Shown: positions 8,104 through 17,253 of the stretch, one piece after another
Layout: the number at the start of each line of letters is the position of its first letter
Position numbering within the stretch: position 1 is the first letter of the stretch
Source of the DNA: Deinococcus alpinitundrae
GTDB taxonomy: Bacteria; Deinococcota; Deinococci; Deinococcales; Deinococcaceae
Reading direction: 5' to 3'
NCBI RefSeq assembly: GCF_009982895.1
Contig: NZ_WXZL01000001.1
Coordinates: forward strand, 1-64,000
DNA length: 64,000 nt
Position numbers and translations under genes: made by a program
Notes under the pieces: model-generated
What the model was told of the DNA's origin: nothing
What the model saw: only the letters and a program-made list of their open reading frames with translations
Databases searched by the model: none

Positions 8104-9054
8104 CTAGCGCCAGTCCTTCAGATTGGCCCGGATCAGCGGCCCGCTCAGTTCAGCTTCGGGCGGCAGGTCGGCGGGCGCAAACCACCCCGCCTCAGTGACT
8201 TCACTGACCTGCAAGTTCAGTTCACCGCCCAGAAATTGCCCCTCGAACAGCTGTGATACGTTGTCGATCACGTCGCCGTGCGGATAGGTGAAGCGGTGCT
8301 CCGGGCCGATGTAAAGCTTCAGCGGTCTGAGTTCGCCCACCTCCAAGCCGGCTTCCTCTCTCAGTTCGCGGCGGGCCGCCTGCTCGAAGGTTTCGCCAAG
8401 TTCCATGCTGCCGCCCGGCAAGGCCCACAGCCGGTTGTGTGCCTGCCGCAGCAGCAACACCCGGCCTTCGCCATCTCTCAGCATGACGTTCGAGCCGGGA
8501 GCAAACAGTGGGCGCGGCCCGACCAGTGCCCGCAACTCGCGCAGGTGCTCGCCCCCCGGCGGCGGCGGTGAGTATTCCAGCACCAGCGGCGGCAACCCAA
8601 TCTCAGCCCGCAGCAAACTGAGCGTCTGCTTGTTGACATTGGCGCTGATGGTGGGCAATTCACCCAGCTCGAACCAGTCCAGCGCCAGGGTTTCGCCGTC
8701 GTCGTCGGGTACGGCGTGCTCCAGCGCGGCGGCAGTCAGGCGGCCCCGGCACAGCCCGCCCACGAAGTACACCTGATCGCCGTTGGGGTAGCGGTGGTAG
8801 AGCTGCGGCCCGCTGACGGCCTGCCAGAACGTCAGCGGCGTGTCCAGGCCGGTTTCCTCGTTCAGCTCGCGGCGAGCCGCCTGCTCGAAGGTTTCGCCGG
8901 GTTCCAGGCCGCCGCCCGGCAAGCCCCACAACCCATCGTCGCCCCGGCGCTGAAGCAGCACCCGCTCGGTTTCATCTTGCACGACGGCGCTGGCCCCGAT
9001 GCTGAAGAGCGACCGGGCGCCGACCAGGGCGCGCAGTTCGGAAAGGTAAGACAT
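8104..9054 (-). CDS. Tandem double-Nudix hydrolase
   Basis: A 316-residue protein made of two similar Nudix domains of about 160 residues each. Both halves begin with nearly the same segment (LSELRALVGARSLF and LRELRALVGPRPLF), and both have complete Nudix boxes: GGGLEPGETFEQ...RRELNEETGL in the first and GGSMELGETFEQ...RRELREEAGL in the second, with all metal-binding Glu present. The two probably arose by duplication and fusion; the DNA around the boxes is still nearly identical. Substrates are unknown. Transcription is divergent from the MetY-like gene and its own -10, TAGAGT, stands 6 bases before the ATG. The pairing of two intact catalytic units in one chain is unusual. Confidence 0.85.
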   Translation of the reverse strand: MSYLSELRALVGARSLFSIGASAVVQDETERVLLQRRGDDGLWGLPGGGLEPGETFEQAARRELNEETGLDTPLTFWQAVSGPQLYHRYPNGDQVYFVGGLCRGRLTAAALEHAVPDDDGETLALDWFELGELPTISANVNKQTLSLLRAEIGLPPLVLEYSPPPPGGEHLRELRALVGPRPLFAPGSNVMLRDGEGRVLLLRQAHNRLWALPGGSMELGETFEQAARRELREEAGLEVGELRPLKLYIGPEHRFTYPHGDVIDNVSQLFEGQFLGGELNLQVSEVTEAGWFAPADLPPEAELSGPLIRANLKDWR

Positions 9055-9060
9055 CCGCTC

Positions 9061-9104
9061 ACTCTAGCCGTCTGCTCCACCCTGCGGCCCAGGCACGTTA
9101 GCAT
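9061..9104. promoter_or_regulatory. Divergent leaderless promoters of double-Nudix and metY-like genes
   Basis: Minus strand: TAGAGT at 9066..9061, six bases before the Nudix ATG. Plus strand: TAGCAT at 9099..9104, seven bases before the ATG at 9112. Only 57 bases separate the two start codons. Confidence 0.5.
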
Positions 9105-9111
9105 CGCGGCT

Positions 9112-10374
9112 ATGACCGACGCTCACGACCTGCCGTCCGACCTCGCCGCCGACCTCGCCTACGACACGCTGGCCGTTCACACCGGGATCGGGCGCGGCAC
9201 CGGGGTGGGCGTGGGTATCGCCATGCAGCAGATGGCGGCCTTTCAGTTCGATAGTCTGGACGCCGCCGCCGAGGAGTTTCAGACCAATGCGGGCAGCAGC
9301 TACGCCCGCATTCAGAACCCGACGACCAAAGCCCTTGAAGCCCGCATCACGGCGCTGGAAGGTGGCTCGGACACGGTCTGCCTCAGCAGCGGGCAGGCGG
9401 CCAGCTTCACCGCCATGCTCAGCGCCTGCCGCGCCGGGGACCATATCGTGGCGACCAGCAGCTTGTTTGGGGGCTCGGTGGGCCTGCTCGGCAATGTGCT
9501 GCCGCTGATGGGCATCACGGCAACCCTGGTCGAGAACACGCCCGATGCCGTGCGCGCCGCCATGCGACCTCAGACCCGCCTGGTGTGGGCCGAGACCATC
9601 GGCAACCCTGCCGCCGACGTGGCCGATCTGTCGGCCCTGGCAGACATCGCCCACGCGCAGGGCGCGCTGCTGGGTGTGGACAACACCTGGGGCGGGGTGG
9701 GCCTGCTGTGCCGCCCGCTGACGTTCGGGGCCGATATGGTGACGCACAGCCTGACCAAGTGGGCCAGCGGCCACGGCTCGGTGCTGGGCGGCAGCGTCAC
9801 GGTGGGCACAGCGCACGACCTGAGCCGCAACCCGATTTACACTGAGGGAGAGCCGAGCCTGCTCTCGGCACGCGGCGCGGGTGCCCTGGCCTGGCGGCAG
9901 CGCTGGTTCGGCACGTCGCAGCTCGGCATGGTGCTGCCGCCGCAGAGCGCTTACCTGATCGCGCTGGGTCTGGAAACTTTGTCGCTCCGGCTGACCCGCG
10001 AGTGCCAGACGGCCCTGGCCCTGGCCGAATTTCTGAGCGGACACGCCGGGGTGGGCCGGGTCAACTATCCGGGGCTGGGCAGCAGCGAGCACCATGCCCT
10101 CGGCCAGCAGTACCTGTCCGGCGGCTTCGGCGCAGTCATGTCGTTCGAGGTGGCCGACCCTGCGACCTTCCTCGCGCGCCTCAAGGTCATCCGGATGGCC
10201 CCCAATCTGGGCGACACCCGCACCCTGGTCGTGCATCCCTGGACCACCACCCACGGCCGGATGCCCGAGGCCGCCCGCCGCGCCGCTGGCGTAACGCCCC
10301 AGAGCATCCGCATGAGCGTGGGCGTCGAGGCGCTGGCCGACCTGCAGGCCGATCTGGCGCAGGCGCTGGACTGA
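9112..10374 (+). CDS. O-acetylhomoserine sulfhydrylase / Cys-Met metabolism PLP enzyme
   Basis: A 420-residue fold-type I PLP enzyme of the cystathionine gamma-synthase group. The PLP lysine is in HSLTKWASGHG (K216); SSGQAASF and the D190-N-T-W segment bind the cofactor. The long form and the segment YARIQNPTTKALEARI favour O-acetylhomoserine sulfhydrylase (MetY), which makes homocysteine from O-acetylhomoserine and sulfide, over cystathionine gamma-synthase, but the two are hard to separate by eye. The ATG at 9112 is supported by TAGCAT seven bases upstream; an open frame further left runs antisense through the Nudix gene and is not coding. No methionine-biosynthesis partner lies next to it. 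Confidence 0.85.
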   Translation: MTDAHDLPSDLAADLAYDTLAVHTGIGRGTGVGVGIAMQQMAAFQFDSLDAAAEEFQTNAGSSYARIQNPTTKALEARITALEGGSDTVCLSSGQAASFTAMLSACRAGDHIVATSSLFGGSVGLLGNVLPLMGITATLVENTPDAVRAAMRPQTRLVWAETIGNPAADVADLSALADIAHAQGALLGVDNTWGGVGLLCRPLTFGADMVTHSLTKWASGHGSVLGGSVTVGTAHDLSRNPIYTEGEPSLLSARGAGALAWRQRWFGTSQLGMVLPPQSAYLIALGLETLSLRLTRECQTALALAEFLSGHAGVGRVNYPGLGSSEHHALGQQYLSGGFGAVMSFEVADPATFLARLKVIRMAPNLGDTRTLVVHPWTTTHGRMPEAARRAAGVTPQSIRMSVGVEALADLQADLAQALD

Positions 10375-10384
10375 CAGCACTAAG

Positions 10385-10804
10385 CTAGTCCGGGTCCGGC
10401 TCACCGACCCGCAGCAGCAAGGCCAGCAGCGTGGCGCATTCCTGCTCGGTCAGTCCGGCGAACGAGTCGGCCAGCATCTCGTCGGCCAGGGGGTGAGCAG
10501 CCTCCAGCAGCGCCTTGCCCGCTGGTGTCAGCCGGTGCTCGATTCGCCGCCCCTGCCCCGAACGGCGCTCGATCAGCTGTTGGGCGAGCAGACGGTTGGC
10601 GAGGGTCCCGAACGCCTGATCGCTCTGGAAAGTGGCCACGGCCAGATCGTGCGCCGAGGCTCCCGGCTGGCGCTCAATGGCCCTCAAGGCGTCCCACTGA
10701 ACCAGCGTCGTGCCGAGCGGGGCCAGGCGCAGGTCGAGCTGGCGGTGATGGCGGTACTGCGCCCGCTTGATGGCCTTGCCCAGAAGTTGCAATTCAACCG
10801 ACAT
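10385..10804 (-). CDS. MarR-family transcriptional regulator
   Basis: A 139-residue MarR-type winged-helix regulator. The DNA-binding core reads SAHDLAVATFQSDQAFGTLANRLLAQQLIERRSGQGRRIEHRLTPAG in outline, with the wing containing GQGRRIEHRLT. It is divergent from an alpha/beta hydrolase across a 54-base AT-rich spacer with a palindrome, the usual arrangement for a MarR repressor that controls itself and a detoxifying enzyme. The -10 TAGCAT on the minus strand (10816..10811) is six bases before the ATG. The ligand is unknown. It converges with the MetY-like gene. Confidence 0.85.
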   Translation of the reverse strand: MSVELQLLGKAIKRAQYRHHRQLDLRLAPLGTTLVQWDALRAIERQPGASAHDLAVATFQSDQAFGTLANRLLAQQLIERRSGQGRRIEHRLTPAGKALLEAAHPLADEMLADSFAGLTEQECATLLALLLRVGEPDPD

Positions 10805-10810
10805 GCCACC

Positions 10811-10858
10811 ATGCTAGCGTCTTATGTCAGCTTGTTTATATAAATATGTTGATATAGC
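10811..10858. promoter_or_regulatory. AT-rich divergent control region with TTTATATAAA palindrome
   Basis: The perfect palindrome TTTATATAAA (10835..10844) lies inside a very AT-rich spacer between the MarR gene and the hydrolase, in a GC-rich genome. It overlaps the likely -10 region of the hydrolase, so MarR binding there would block transcription. Assignment of MarR as the binding protein is inference from position. Confidence 0.5.
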
Positions 10859-11656
10859 ATGCCCATCGTGACCACATCCCATATCCAGACGACCCAGCTG
10901 CGCCCCGACCTCAGCCTGACCTTCAGCGAGGCGGGCAGCGGACGCCCCGCGCTGATCCTGCACGGCGGCGGCGGGCCGTTTACCGTGGCGGGAATCGCCG
11001 AACACCTTTCCAGCAGCATGCACACCTTTTTGCCGACCCATCCCGGCTGGAACGGGACTGAGCAGCTGGGCGACTCGGCGGGGATCGAGGAGCTGGCGCA
11101 GCTGTACCTCGCGTTTCTTGAAATGAAGGACCTGCGCGACGTTCTGGTCATCGGCTCGTCGCTCGGCGGCTGGATCGGGGCCGAAATGGCGCTACGCGAC
11201 CGGGCTGGACTCATCAGTGGGCTGATCCTGGTCGACGCTGTCGGGGTCGAAATCGTGGGCGAGCCGATTCGGGACTTCTTCGCGCTGAACGCCCGTGAGG
11301 TGGCCGAATACTCCTACCACGACGCCGGGCGCTTTTACGTAGACCCATCCAGTCTGGCCCCGCAGCAGCTCGCGGGACGGCAGGCCAACATGGCGGCCAT
11401 GCGCGCCGTTGCAGGCCAGCCGTATATGCACAGGCCCGAACTCCTCGGCCAACTCAAGGCGGTTCGAATTCCTGCCCTGGTGCTGTGGGGCGAGAGTGAC
11501 CGGATCGTGACCCCCGCTTACGGCAGAGCGTACGCCCAGGGGTTCGGCAACGCCCAGTTCGAACTGATCGAGAGAGCGGGGCATCTGCCACAGCTCGAGC
11601 AGCCTGCCGCCACCCTGGCCCGGATCGACGCTTACCTCAGCGCTCAAGGGACCTGA
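10859..11656 (+). CDS. Alpha/beta hydrolase
   Basis: A 265-residue alpha/beta hydrolase. The nucleophile elbow is GSSLGG with the Ser at 101, the oxyanion HGGGG is near residues 35-39, and the Asp and His of the triad are in GESDRIV and AGHLPQLE near the C-terminus. This resembles small-molecule esterases and C-C hydrolases; the substrate is not evident. It is divergent from, and likely repressed by, the MarR protein. No signal peptide is present, so it acts in the cytosol. Confidence 0.8.
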   Translation: MPIVTTSHIQTTQLRPDLSLTFSEAGSGRPALILHGGGGPFTVAGIAEHLSSSMHTFLPTHPGWNGTEQLGDSAGIEELAQLYLAFLEMKDLRDVLVIGSSLGGWIGAEMALRDRAGLISGLILVDAVGVEIVGEPIRDFFALNAREVAEYSYHDAGRFYVDPSSLAPQQLAGRQANMAAMRAVAGQPYMHRPELLGQLKAVRIPALVLWGESDRIVTPAYGRAYAQGFGNAQFELIERAGHLPQLEQPAATLARIDAYLSAQGT

Positions 11657-11671
11657 ACATTAAAAAGCGGC

Positions 11672-12455
11672 TCAGCCCCTGTGCGCGAACTCAGGGTAAT
11701 CGGTCATCGCACCGTCCACGTAGATGGTGGTGCCGGTCACGTAGCTCGCCTGATCCGAGCACAGAAACACCACCATGTTGGCAATATCCGAGGTTTCGCC
11801 CATGCGGCCCAGCGGAATCTTGGTCAGCAGACCGGCCAGCGAGGTCGGATTGCTCCAGACCGATCGGTTGATCGGCATGCGAACCGCGCCCGGAGCCAGC
11901 GCCAGTACCCGGACCCCGTATGGAGCGGCTTCCTGGGCCAATGTCTTCATCAGCATCTCCTCGCCGCCCTTGCTGGCCGTATAAGCGCTGTAGCCGCTCC
12001 AGGCGATCTTGTCTGTGGACGCTGGTGATCTTGACGACCACCCCGCTCCGCTGCGGCACCATCCGCTTGAGGGCCTGCTGGGCGCACAGAAAAGCCCCGA
12101 ACAGGTTGATGCAGATTACCTGCAACCAGGCGACCGGATCGGCCTCCCAGCTCAGGGCGTGCGCGTCATCGATGCCCGCGTTGTTGACCAGAAGGTCGAG
12201 GCCGCCGTAGTGGGCGTCGATCTGCTCGAACATGGCGGGCACCTGCGCCGGGTCGCTCACGTCGGCCAGCACCGTGAACGCCTCGCCGCCCGCTGCTGTA
12301 ATGTCGGCAGCGACCTTGTCGGCGGCTTCCGGCTGCGAGACATGATTGATGACGACCCGCGCTCCGGCGGCAGCCAGCCCGCGCACCACCGCTTCCCCGA
12401 TTCCCGGGTTGGCCCCGATGACCAGGGCACGCCGACCTTGCAAGGGAATGTTCAC
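11672..12455 (-). pseudogene. SDR family oxidoreductase, split by a one-base frameshift
   Basis: Together the two reading frames make a full SDR of the glucose 1-dehydrogenase/FabG type. The first part, from a GTG at 12455, has IGANPGIG and the LLVNNAGIDDA segment; the second has YSAYTASK with the catalytic Tyr and Lys and ends near the usual C-terminal GTTIYVDGAM. The frame changes just after ITSVH, where one extra base at about 12011..12017 on the plus strand shifts it; without that base the protein would be 260 residues, a normal size. Either the gene is inactivated or the base is a sequencing error. Both halves are otherwise well conserved, so any loss would be recent. Confidence 0.8.
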
Positions 12456-12675
12456 GGCCCTCAGCTTGTGGCGGGCCGGGGTGAAAAAAGATGAAATTCG
12501 CCGCGCCAATTGCTGAACCGGGCGCTGATGTGGCTGAGCAAAGCTGGAATATCCGGTAACGCCGAGGGGCCACCCAGACCGAACAGGTAAGGTGGCAGCT
12601 CCGCCACACCCACGCGCAGAACCCCAACCCGCTCCACGAACAATCTTCACAAATCCCCCGCAGACTGGGCAGGTC
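12456..12675. other. Intergenic gap before apbE
   Basis: About 220 bases between the SDR start and ApbE. A 60-residue minus-strand frame is open through it but has no recognisable start signal. No clear promoter, terminator or repeat is seen. Confidence 0.4.
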
Positions 12676-13581
12676 ATGAAGTGGCCTCCCCTCCTCACCC
12701 GTCCCAGACGCCGACTGCGCCGCCTGGAAGGCGTGCTGGGCACAGCGCTGGAACTGCAACTGCTAGCGGATACCCAAGCTCAACTGGACGCCGCCGAAGA
12801 CGCCCTGCTGGCCGAGCTGGACAGGCTAGAGCAGGTGTTCAGCCGCTTTCTGCCCGGGAGTGAACTGAACCGTCTGCAAGCTGGGCGGCAACCCGGCGTC
12901 TCCCTCTCCCCCGACCTCGCTGCGCTGCTGAGCCAGGCCCAGCACTTCATGACCCTGACCGGCGGCGCATTTCATCCGGCAGCCGACACCCTCGCTCGGC
13001 TGTGGGCCTTGGGCGAGCCGCAGCCGGGCGAACTGAACCGGGTGCTGGAGCAGATGCGCCGCCCGCTGTGGACGCTACAAGGCGATCAGGTCACGCTCCA
13101 CACCGCGCTGGGCCTCAACTTCAACGCCCACGCCAAGGGGTACATCACCGACCGAACGGCGCAGGTAGCCTTTCAGTCGCCGGGGGTGCGTGAGGTGGTG
13201 CTGAATATCGGCGGCGACGTGCGCCATATCGGGCAGCGAAGCGTGCCGGTGGGCATCGAGGCGCCCGGCGAGGTGGCCGACAACCGCGCGCCGCTCCTTT
13301 ACCTGAACATCCACAACCAGGCCGTCGCCACCAGCGGGCATTCTCACCGGGGCGCGCACCTGTTCGATCCGCGCACCGGGCAGCCCACCGCTGCCACCCG
13401 CGCCGTCTCGGTGCTGGCCCCCACCTGCGCCGAGGCCGACGCCCTCTCGACGGCGTTTTGCGTGCTCGACCCCGGTGAGAGCCTGGCACTGGCCAACGCG
13501 CTCGGCACTGTCGGCGTGCTGATCCTGGACGATTCGCAGCACCTCAGCAACGCCTTCTGGCAGCAGCACCAGTTGCCCTAA
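12676..13581 (+). CDS. apbE: FAD:protein FMN transferase (ApbE family)
   Basis: A 301-residue ApbE-family protein, which attaches FMN to a Thr or Ser of exported redox proteins. Typical segments are FNAHAKGYITDR, LNIGGDVRHIG, the SGHSHRGAHLFDPRTGQP block and AEADALSTAFCVL, which carries the conserved metal- and FAD-binding residues. No clear signal peptide is seen. It starts at ATG 12676 after AGGTC. Genes for a Tat-exported DUF2271 protein and a PepSY membrane protein follow at 33 bases and with a 4-base overlap, so the three form one cassette. A typical flavinylation target sequence (Asp-x3-Ser/Gly-Ala-Thr) was not found in these partners. Confidence 0.88.
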   Translation: MKWPPLLTRPRRRLRRLEGVLGTALELQLLADTQAQLDAAEDALLAELDRLEQVFSRFLPGSELNRLQAGRQPGVSLSPDLAALLSQAQHFMTLTGGAFHPAADTLARLWALGEPQPGELNRVLEQMRRPLWTLQGDQVTLHTALGLNFNAHAKGYITDRTAQVAFQSPGVREVVLNIGGDVRHIGQRSVPVGIEAPGEVADNRAPLLYLNIHNQAVATSGHSHRGAHLFDPRTGQPTAATRAVSVLAPTCAEADALSTAFCVLDPGESLALANALGTVGVLILDDSQHLSNAFWQQHQLP

Positions 13582-13614
13582 CCCCCCGTTAACCCCCATG
13601 AAGGAAAATCAATC

Positions 13615-14196
13615 ATGTCTCATCCCCTCAATCGCCGCCGTTTTCTGGAACATGCCCTCAAAGTCTCTGCCGCGCTGGCCGCCACATTGGCCCTCCCCCG
13701 CCTGAATCTGGTCGACGCCCAGGGAGCAGTCAAGAGCGCCGCGCTGCCCGGCGGCATGGAACTGGCCGTCAACCTGGAACTGGCGCAGGCCAGCGGCTTT
13801 CGCTACAACCGCCCCTACGTGGCCGTCTACATCGAGGACGCCAAGGGCAACCCGGTGCGGACCCTCAGCTTGTGGGCCGAAACCAGTCGGCACGCCCGCT
13901 ACATCAGCGAGCTGCGCCACTGGTTCTCCGAGAGCAGCGGCCTGATCGCCACCGTGTCCAGCCCCACCCGCAACCCCGGCAAGTACAGCTTGGTCTGGGA
14001 CGGCAAGACCGACCAGAAGACCCAGGCTCCGCAGGGCGACTACTTCGTGTGCGTGGAGGTCGCCCGTGAGCACGGTCCCTACGGTCTGGTGCGCGAGAAG
14101 GTCGCGCTGGGTGCGGCCCCCCTCAAGAAGACGCTCGACAGCAGCGTGAATCCCGATCTCAGCAGCGTCAGCGTGGACTACCGCAAGAAGGCATGA
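13615..14196 (+). CDS. Tat-exported DUF2271 domain protein
   Basis: A 193-residue protein with a twin-arginine signal (NRRRFLEHALK, then a hydrophobic stretch and a cleavage region near AQG). The mature part resembles DUF2271, a beta-rich domain found in exported proteins beside PepSY proteins and ApbE. Characteristic pieces are PYVAVYIEDAKGNPVRTLSLW and KYSLVWDGKTDQ. The start at 13615 has AAGGAAAA upstream as a ribosome site. A redox role is likely from context; the biochemical function of the family is not established. Its stop overlaps the PepSY gene start by four bases. Confidence 0.8.
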   Translation: MSHPLNRRRFLEHALKVSAALAATLALPRLNLVDAQGAVKSAALPGGMELAVNLELAQASGFRYNRPYVAVYIEDAKGNPVRTLSLWAETSRHARYISELRHWFSESSGLIATVSSPTRNPGKYSLVWDGKTDQKTQAPQGDYFVCVEVAREHGPYGLVREKVALGAAPLKKTLDSSVNPDLSSVSVDYRKKA

Positions 14197-14843
14197 CCAA
14201 AGACAGCAGCCCTGCATCTGGCCCGGCAGCAGCGGTTTCTACTCGTCCGGCCCCGCGCCCGCGCACTGCCAAAGCCAGGCTCAATGTCTGGCTGAGGTGG
14301 CTGCACACCTACATCTCGATGTTCAGCTTGCTGCTGATTCTCTTTTTTGCGGCCACCGGGGTCACGCTCAACCATCCGGATTGGACCTTCGGCGGTGTGG
14401 AAAAGCGCCAGCAACTCAGCGGCAGCATGCCCGCCGGGTGGATCAAGGGGAGTCAACCCGACGCCCTCAAGATCGCCGAATTTCTGCGGGCCAAGTACGG
14501 CCTGCACGGCAGCGCCGACGATTTCCAGTACAGCGGCGGCGCGGGTGGCCTGAGCTTTCGCGCGCCGGGCTATAGCGCTGACGTGCAGTTCGATCAGAGC
14601 GGCCAGTACTCAGTCAATGTGGACGCCCAGGGTGCGCTGGCCGTCGCCAACGATTTTCACAAGGGCCGTGACTCGGGCGGGGCCTGGAGCTGGGTCATCG
14701 ACGTGTCGGGCGTGTTTCTGGTCGTCGTGGCGCTCACCGGGCTGGGCCTGATGCTGTTCTTGAAAAAAGTTCGCACGGCGTCACTCGTCAGCATCGTGGT
14801 CGGCGGGCTGGTCATGGGCTACCTGATGTGGCAGGCGATGTAG
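14193..14843 (+). CDS. PepSY-associated membrane protein
   Basis: A 216-residue inner-membrane protein with a basic N-terminal tail, a first membrane helix (about 40-60, FSLLLILFFAATGVTLNHP) typical of PepSY-associated TM proteins, an exposed domain of about 100 residues, a second helix (GVFLVVVALTGLGLMLFL) and a final short one (LVSIVVGGLVMGYLMWQAM). Such proteins are proposed to move electrons across the membrane or to serve in metal reduction. It overlaps the DUF2271 gene by four bases (ATGA), which ties all three genes of the cassette together. Confidence 0.8.
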   Translation: MTKDSSPASGPAAAVSTRPAPRPRTAKARLNVWLRWLHTYISMFSLLLILFFAATGVTLNHPDWTFGGVEKRQQLSGSMPAGWIKGSQPDALKIAEFLRAKYGLHGSADDFQYSGGAGGLSFRAPGYSADVQFDQSGQYSVNVDAQGALAVANDFHKGRDSGGAWSWVIDVSGVFLVVVALTGLGLMLFLKKVRTASLVSIVVGGLVMGYLMWQAM

Positions 14844-15097
14844 GGGAGTTGTTGGGGCCTGGGCTTTTGGCTTTTGCGATCGTTCCGCTCTCCCAGCTCC
14901 TCTTCAGGGAGAGGGGAGCAAAGTCGCTCCGCTCGGGATGGAGTTTCCTTATCGCTCAGCAGATCCGTGGCGTGTGTCGATCACGGGGTGGACGCTGCGC
15001 CAAAGACTTGCCCGGCCAGTGAGGACGGAAGGCAATATTTCGTTTTGCTTTTTGCGCTCTCTTGATTGGAGAGCTTGGGAGCGGAGCGGTGGCCCTC
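14844..15097. other. Noncoding stretch with several inverted repeats
   Basis: No gene is supported in these 254 bases. CTCTCCC at 14888..14894 pairs with GGGAGAG at 14907..14913, and a CGCTCCGCTC segment near 14925 is mirrored by GAGCGGAGCG near 15088. The segment between these mirrored ends is about 160 bases and less GC-rich than its surroundings. It could be a small dispersed repeat of the kind reported from Deinococcus genomes, or a terminator region for the redox cassette. Confidence 0.4.
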
Positions 15098-15844
15098 TCA
15101 AGTCTCTTGCTTCACCTGCTCCGCTCCTTCCCGCTGCGGAGCCACCTGCACGGCGCGCAGGGCCAGCAGGGTCGCGAGCACGTCGAGTACACCCAGTCCG
15201 GCCCAGATGAGCTGGTCGGTGAGGGCGGGCGCGGGCACGAAGCCGGTGGGCGGCCAGACGTTCATGACGGTCATGGCCACGCTGAGGGCCGCCGAAATAT
15301 TGAGCCAGGTCAGCAGCCGGGCGCGGCCTGAGCCGTCACCGGGAGCAGCAAACAGCGCGGCGCTGATGGTGTAGACCGCCAGCCCGCCCACGATGCCGCC
15401 GCCCCAGACCAGAAACAGTGCCAGCACCGCCACCGGGTTGGCCGTGTCGCCTGCGCCGCCCAGCAGCGCCAGCGAGGTCAGCAGCCACATGGCGGCCCGC
15501 AGCGCGATCAACCAGGGATACACGGCCCGGAAGATGCGCAGGCGCGCGTCGGGCGTCCCCAGCCGTGATTGTTCCGGCGGTGCGCCGCGCAGAAAGTCGC
15601 CCAGCAGCAACGTCCAGAGCCCCAAGCTGATGGTCGCCAGGATCACGTCGAGCGAGTTGAGCAGCAGGTCCGCGCCGCTGCTGCCGAAGGCCTGATATAT
15701 GCCATAAGCGATCAGGGCCGCCACCTGCACCCACAGGGCGACCAGCGCGGCGCAGCGGGCGGTTGCCGGGTTCAGAAGCGCGCCTTCACAGACCGAGTTT
15801 TTGCTGCAAGAGACGCCGCACCATGTCGGGCTTGGCCTGACCAC
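15098..15844 (-). CDS. Six-helix membrane protein of unknown function
   Basis: A membrane protein with about six hydrophobic helices, for example [39 protein letters not shown] and [21 protein letters not shown]. No transport or enzyme motif is recognised. The start is uncertain: no ATG, GTG or TTG exists between the first in-frame ATG (15844, inside the end of gatB) and the first helix, while two GTG codons at 15730 and 15724 would cut that helix. The true N-terminus may overlap gatB by 59 bases. It is likely co-transcribed with gatB. Confidence 0.6.
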   Translation of the reverse strand: MVRPSPTWCGVSCSKNSVCEGALLNPATARCAALVALWVQVAALIAYGIYQAFGSSGADLLLNSLDVILATISLGLWTLLLGDFLRGAPPEQSRLGTPDARLRIFRAVYPWLIALRAAMWLLTSLALLGGAGDTANPVAVLALFLVWGGGIVGGLAVYTISAALFAAPGDGSGRARLLTWLNISAALSVAMTVMNVWPPTGFVPAPALTDQLIWAGLGVLDVLATLLALRAVQVAPQREGAEQVKQET

Positions 15845-17246
15845 CCAGCGCCTTCATCACCGGGCCGAACAGGGCGTTCATGGCCTTGGCGTTACCCGCC
15901 TGCACCTTCTGCACGGTGGCGGGGTCGGCCTGCATGGCGGCGTCGATGGCCACCTCGATCGCCGCCGTGTCGGTCACGACCGCCAGCCCGCGCTCGCGCA
16001 CCAGCCCGGCGGGGTCCGCGCCCTGCATCACATCCGGCAGCAGGTCTTTGGCCATCTTGCCGCTGAGGGTTCCGGCGTCGATCAAACGCACCAGCTCCGC
16101 CAGATGGGCCGGGCTCAGGGCGCTGGCGCTCAGCGGCTGCTCGCGGGCGGCCAGGTATCCGGCCACGTCGGTCAGCAGCCAGTTGGTCAGCTTCTGGGCA
16201 TCCAGCGGTTGAGCATCTGCCCCCGACTTGAGTGCCTCGTCCAGAAACCGGCTCAGCGCCGCGTCCATGCTCAGCGTCTCGGCGTCTGCGGCACGAATCC
16301 CGGCGGCGAGGTAGCGCCCACGCTTCTGGGCCGGAAGTTCGGGCATCCGGGCGCGCACAGCAGCGATCATCTCGGGGGTGATATTCAGCGGCGGCAGATC
16401 GGGCTCGGGGAAGTAGCGGTAATCGGCCTCGCCCTCCTTGGTCCGCATCACGAAGGTCTTCTGACCGCCCTCGTCCCAGCCCATGGTGTCCTGGGTAATC
16501 GTGCCGCCGCCACTGAGCACACGCGTCTGGCGGGCGATCTCATATTCGAGCGACTTCTGCACGCTGCGAAACGAGTTGAGGTTTTTGACCTCCACCTTGG
16601 TGCCCCAGGGTTCACCTTCCTTGTGCAGGCTCACGTTCACGTCGCAGCGCATCTGGCCTTCCTCGGGGTTGGCGTCCGAGACACCGAGCGCCTGGGCGAT
16701 CGCCCGCACTTGCACTAGGAAGTCGCGGGCCTGCTCGGGGGTGGTGAGGTCAGCCTCAGTCACCATCTCAATGAGCGGCATTCCGGCACGGTTGAGGTCG
16801 AGCAGGCTGTAGGGCGCGTAAGCGGGGTGCATCAGCTTGCCCGCGTCGTCTTCAAGGTGGGCACGCATGATGCGGATGCGCTCGCCGCTCACGTCCAGCG
16901 CGCCGTCACGGGCAATCGGGCGGTCATACTGACTGAGCTGGAAATTCTTGGGCGCGTCGGGGTAAAAGTAGTTCTTGCGGTGAAACTGGGTAAAGCCCGA
17001 CACGTCGCAGCCCAGCGCCAGCCCAAACATGATCGCCAGATCGACCGCCTCACGGTTGAGGGTCGGCAGGGTGCCGGGCAGCCCCAGTGTGAACGGATCG
17101 ATAAAGGTGTTGGGGTCCTGGCCGAAGTAGTCGGTGCTGCACGAGCTGAAGATCTTGGTGCGGGTGCTCAGGTGCAGATGGACTTCCAGGCCGATGACGG
17201 GACGGTACAGGGGACCGGGAAGGGAAGCGGTGGTGGGGCGGGACAT
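15786..17246 (-). CDS. gatB: Aspartyl/glutamyl-tRNA amidotransferase subunit B
   Basis: A 486-residue GatB, the kinase/transamidation subunit of GatCAB, which converts misacylated Glu-tRNA-Gln or Asp-tRNA-Asn to the correct amide form. The N-terminal [10 protein letters not shown], the MRCDVNVSL and KNLNSF segments and the C-terminal YqeY-like tail ([12 protein letters not shown]) are all present and the length is normal. The ATG at 17246 is chosen because TATACT lies seven bases upstream. gatA and gatC are not in this window. Confidence 0.94.
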   Translation of the reverse strand: MSRPTTASLPGPLYRPVIGLEVHLHLSTRTKIFSSCSTDYFGQDPNTFIDPFTLGLPGTLPTLNREAVDLAIMFGLALGCDVSGFTQFHRKNYFYPDAPKNFQLSQYDRPIARDGALDVSGERIRIMRAHLEDDAGKLMHPAYAPYSLLDLNRAGMPLIEMVTEADLTTPEQARDFLVQVRAIAQALGVSDANPEEGQMRCDVNVSLHKEGEPWGTKVEVKNLNSFRSVQKSLEYEIARQTRVLSGGGTITQDTMGWDEGGQKTFVMRTKEGEADYRYFPEPDLPPLNITPEMIAAVRARMPELPAQKRGRYLAAGIRAADAETLSMDAALSRFLDEALKSGADAQPLDAQKLTNWLLTDVAGYLAAREQPLSASALSPAHLAELVRLIDAGTLSGKMAKDLLPDVMQGADPAGLVRERGLAVVTDTAAIEVAIDAAMQADPATVQKVQAGNAKAMNALFGPVMKALGGQAKPDMVRRLLQQKLGL

Positions 17247-17253
17247 GGGGAGA

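Noticed and set aside
10822..10829. TTATGTCA, the left half of the radiation/desiccation response motif (RDRM)
   Set aside because: The right half does not match, so a DdrO site is not supported between the MarR and hydrolase genes.
12461..12643. A 60-residue minus-strand frame before apbE
   Set aside because: No start signal, no ribosome site and no similarity that could be recognised.
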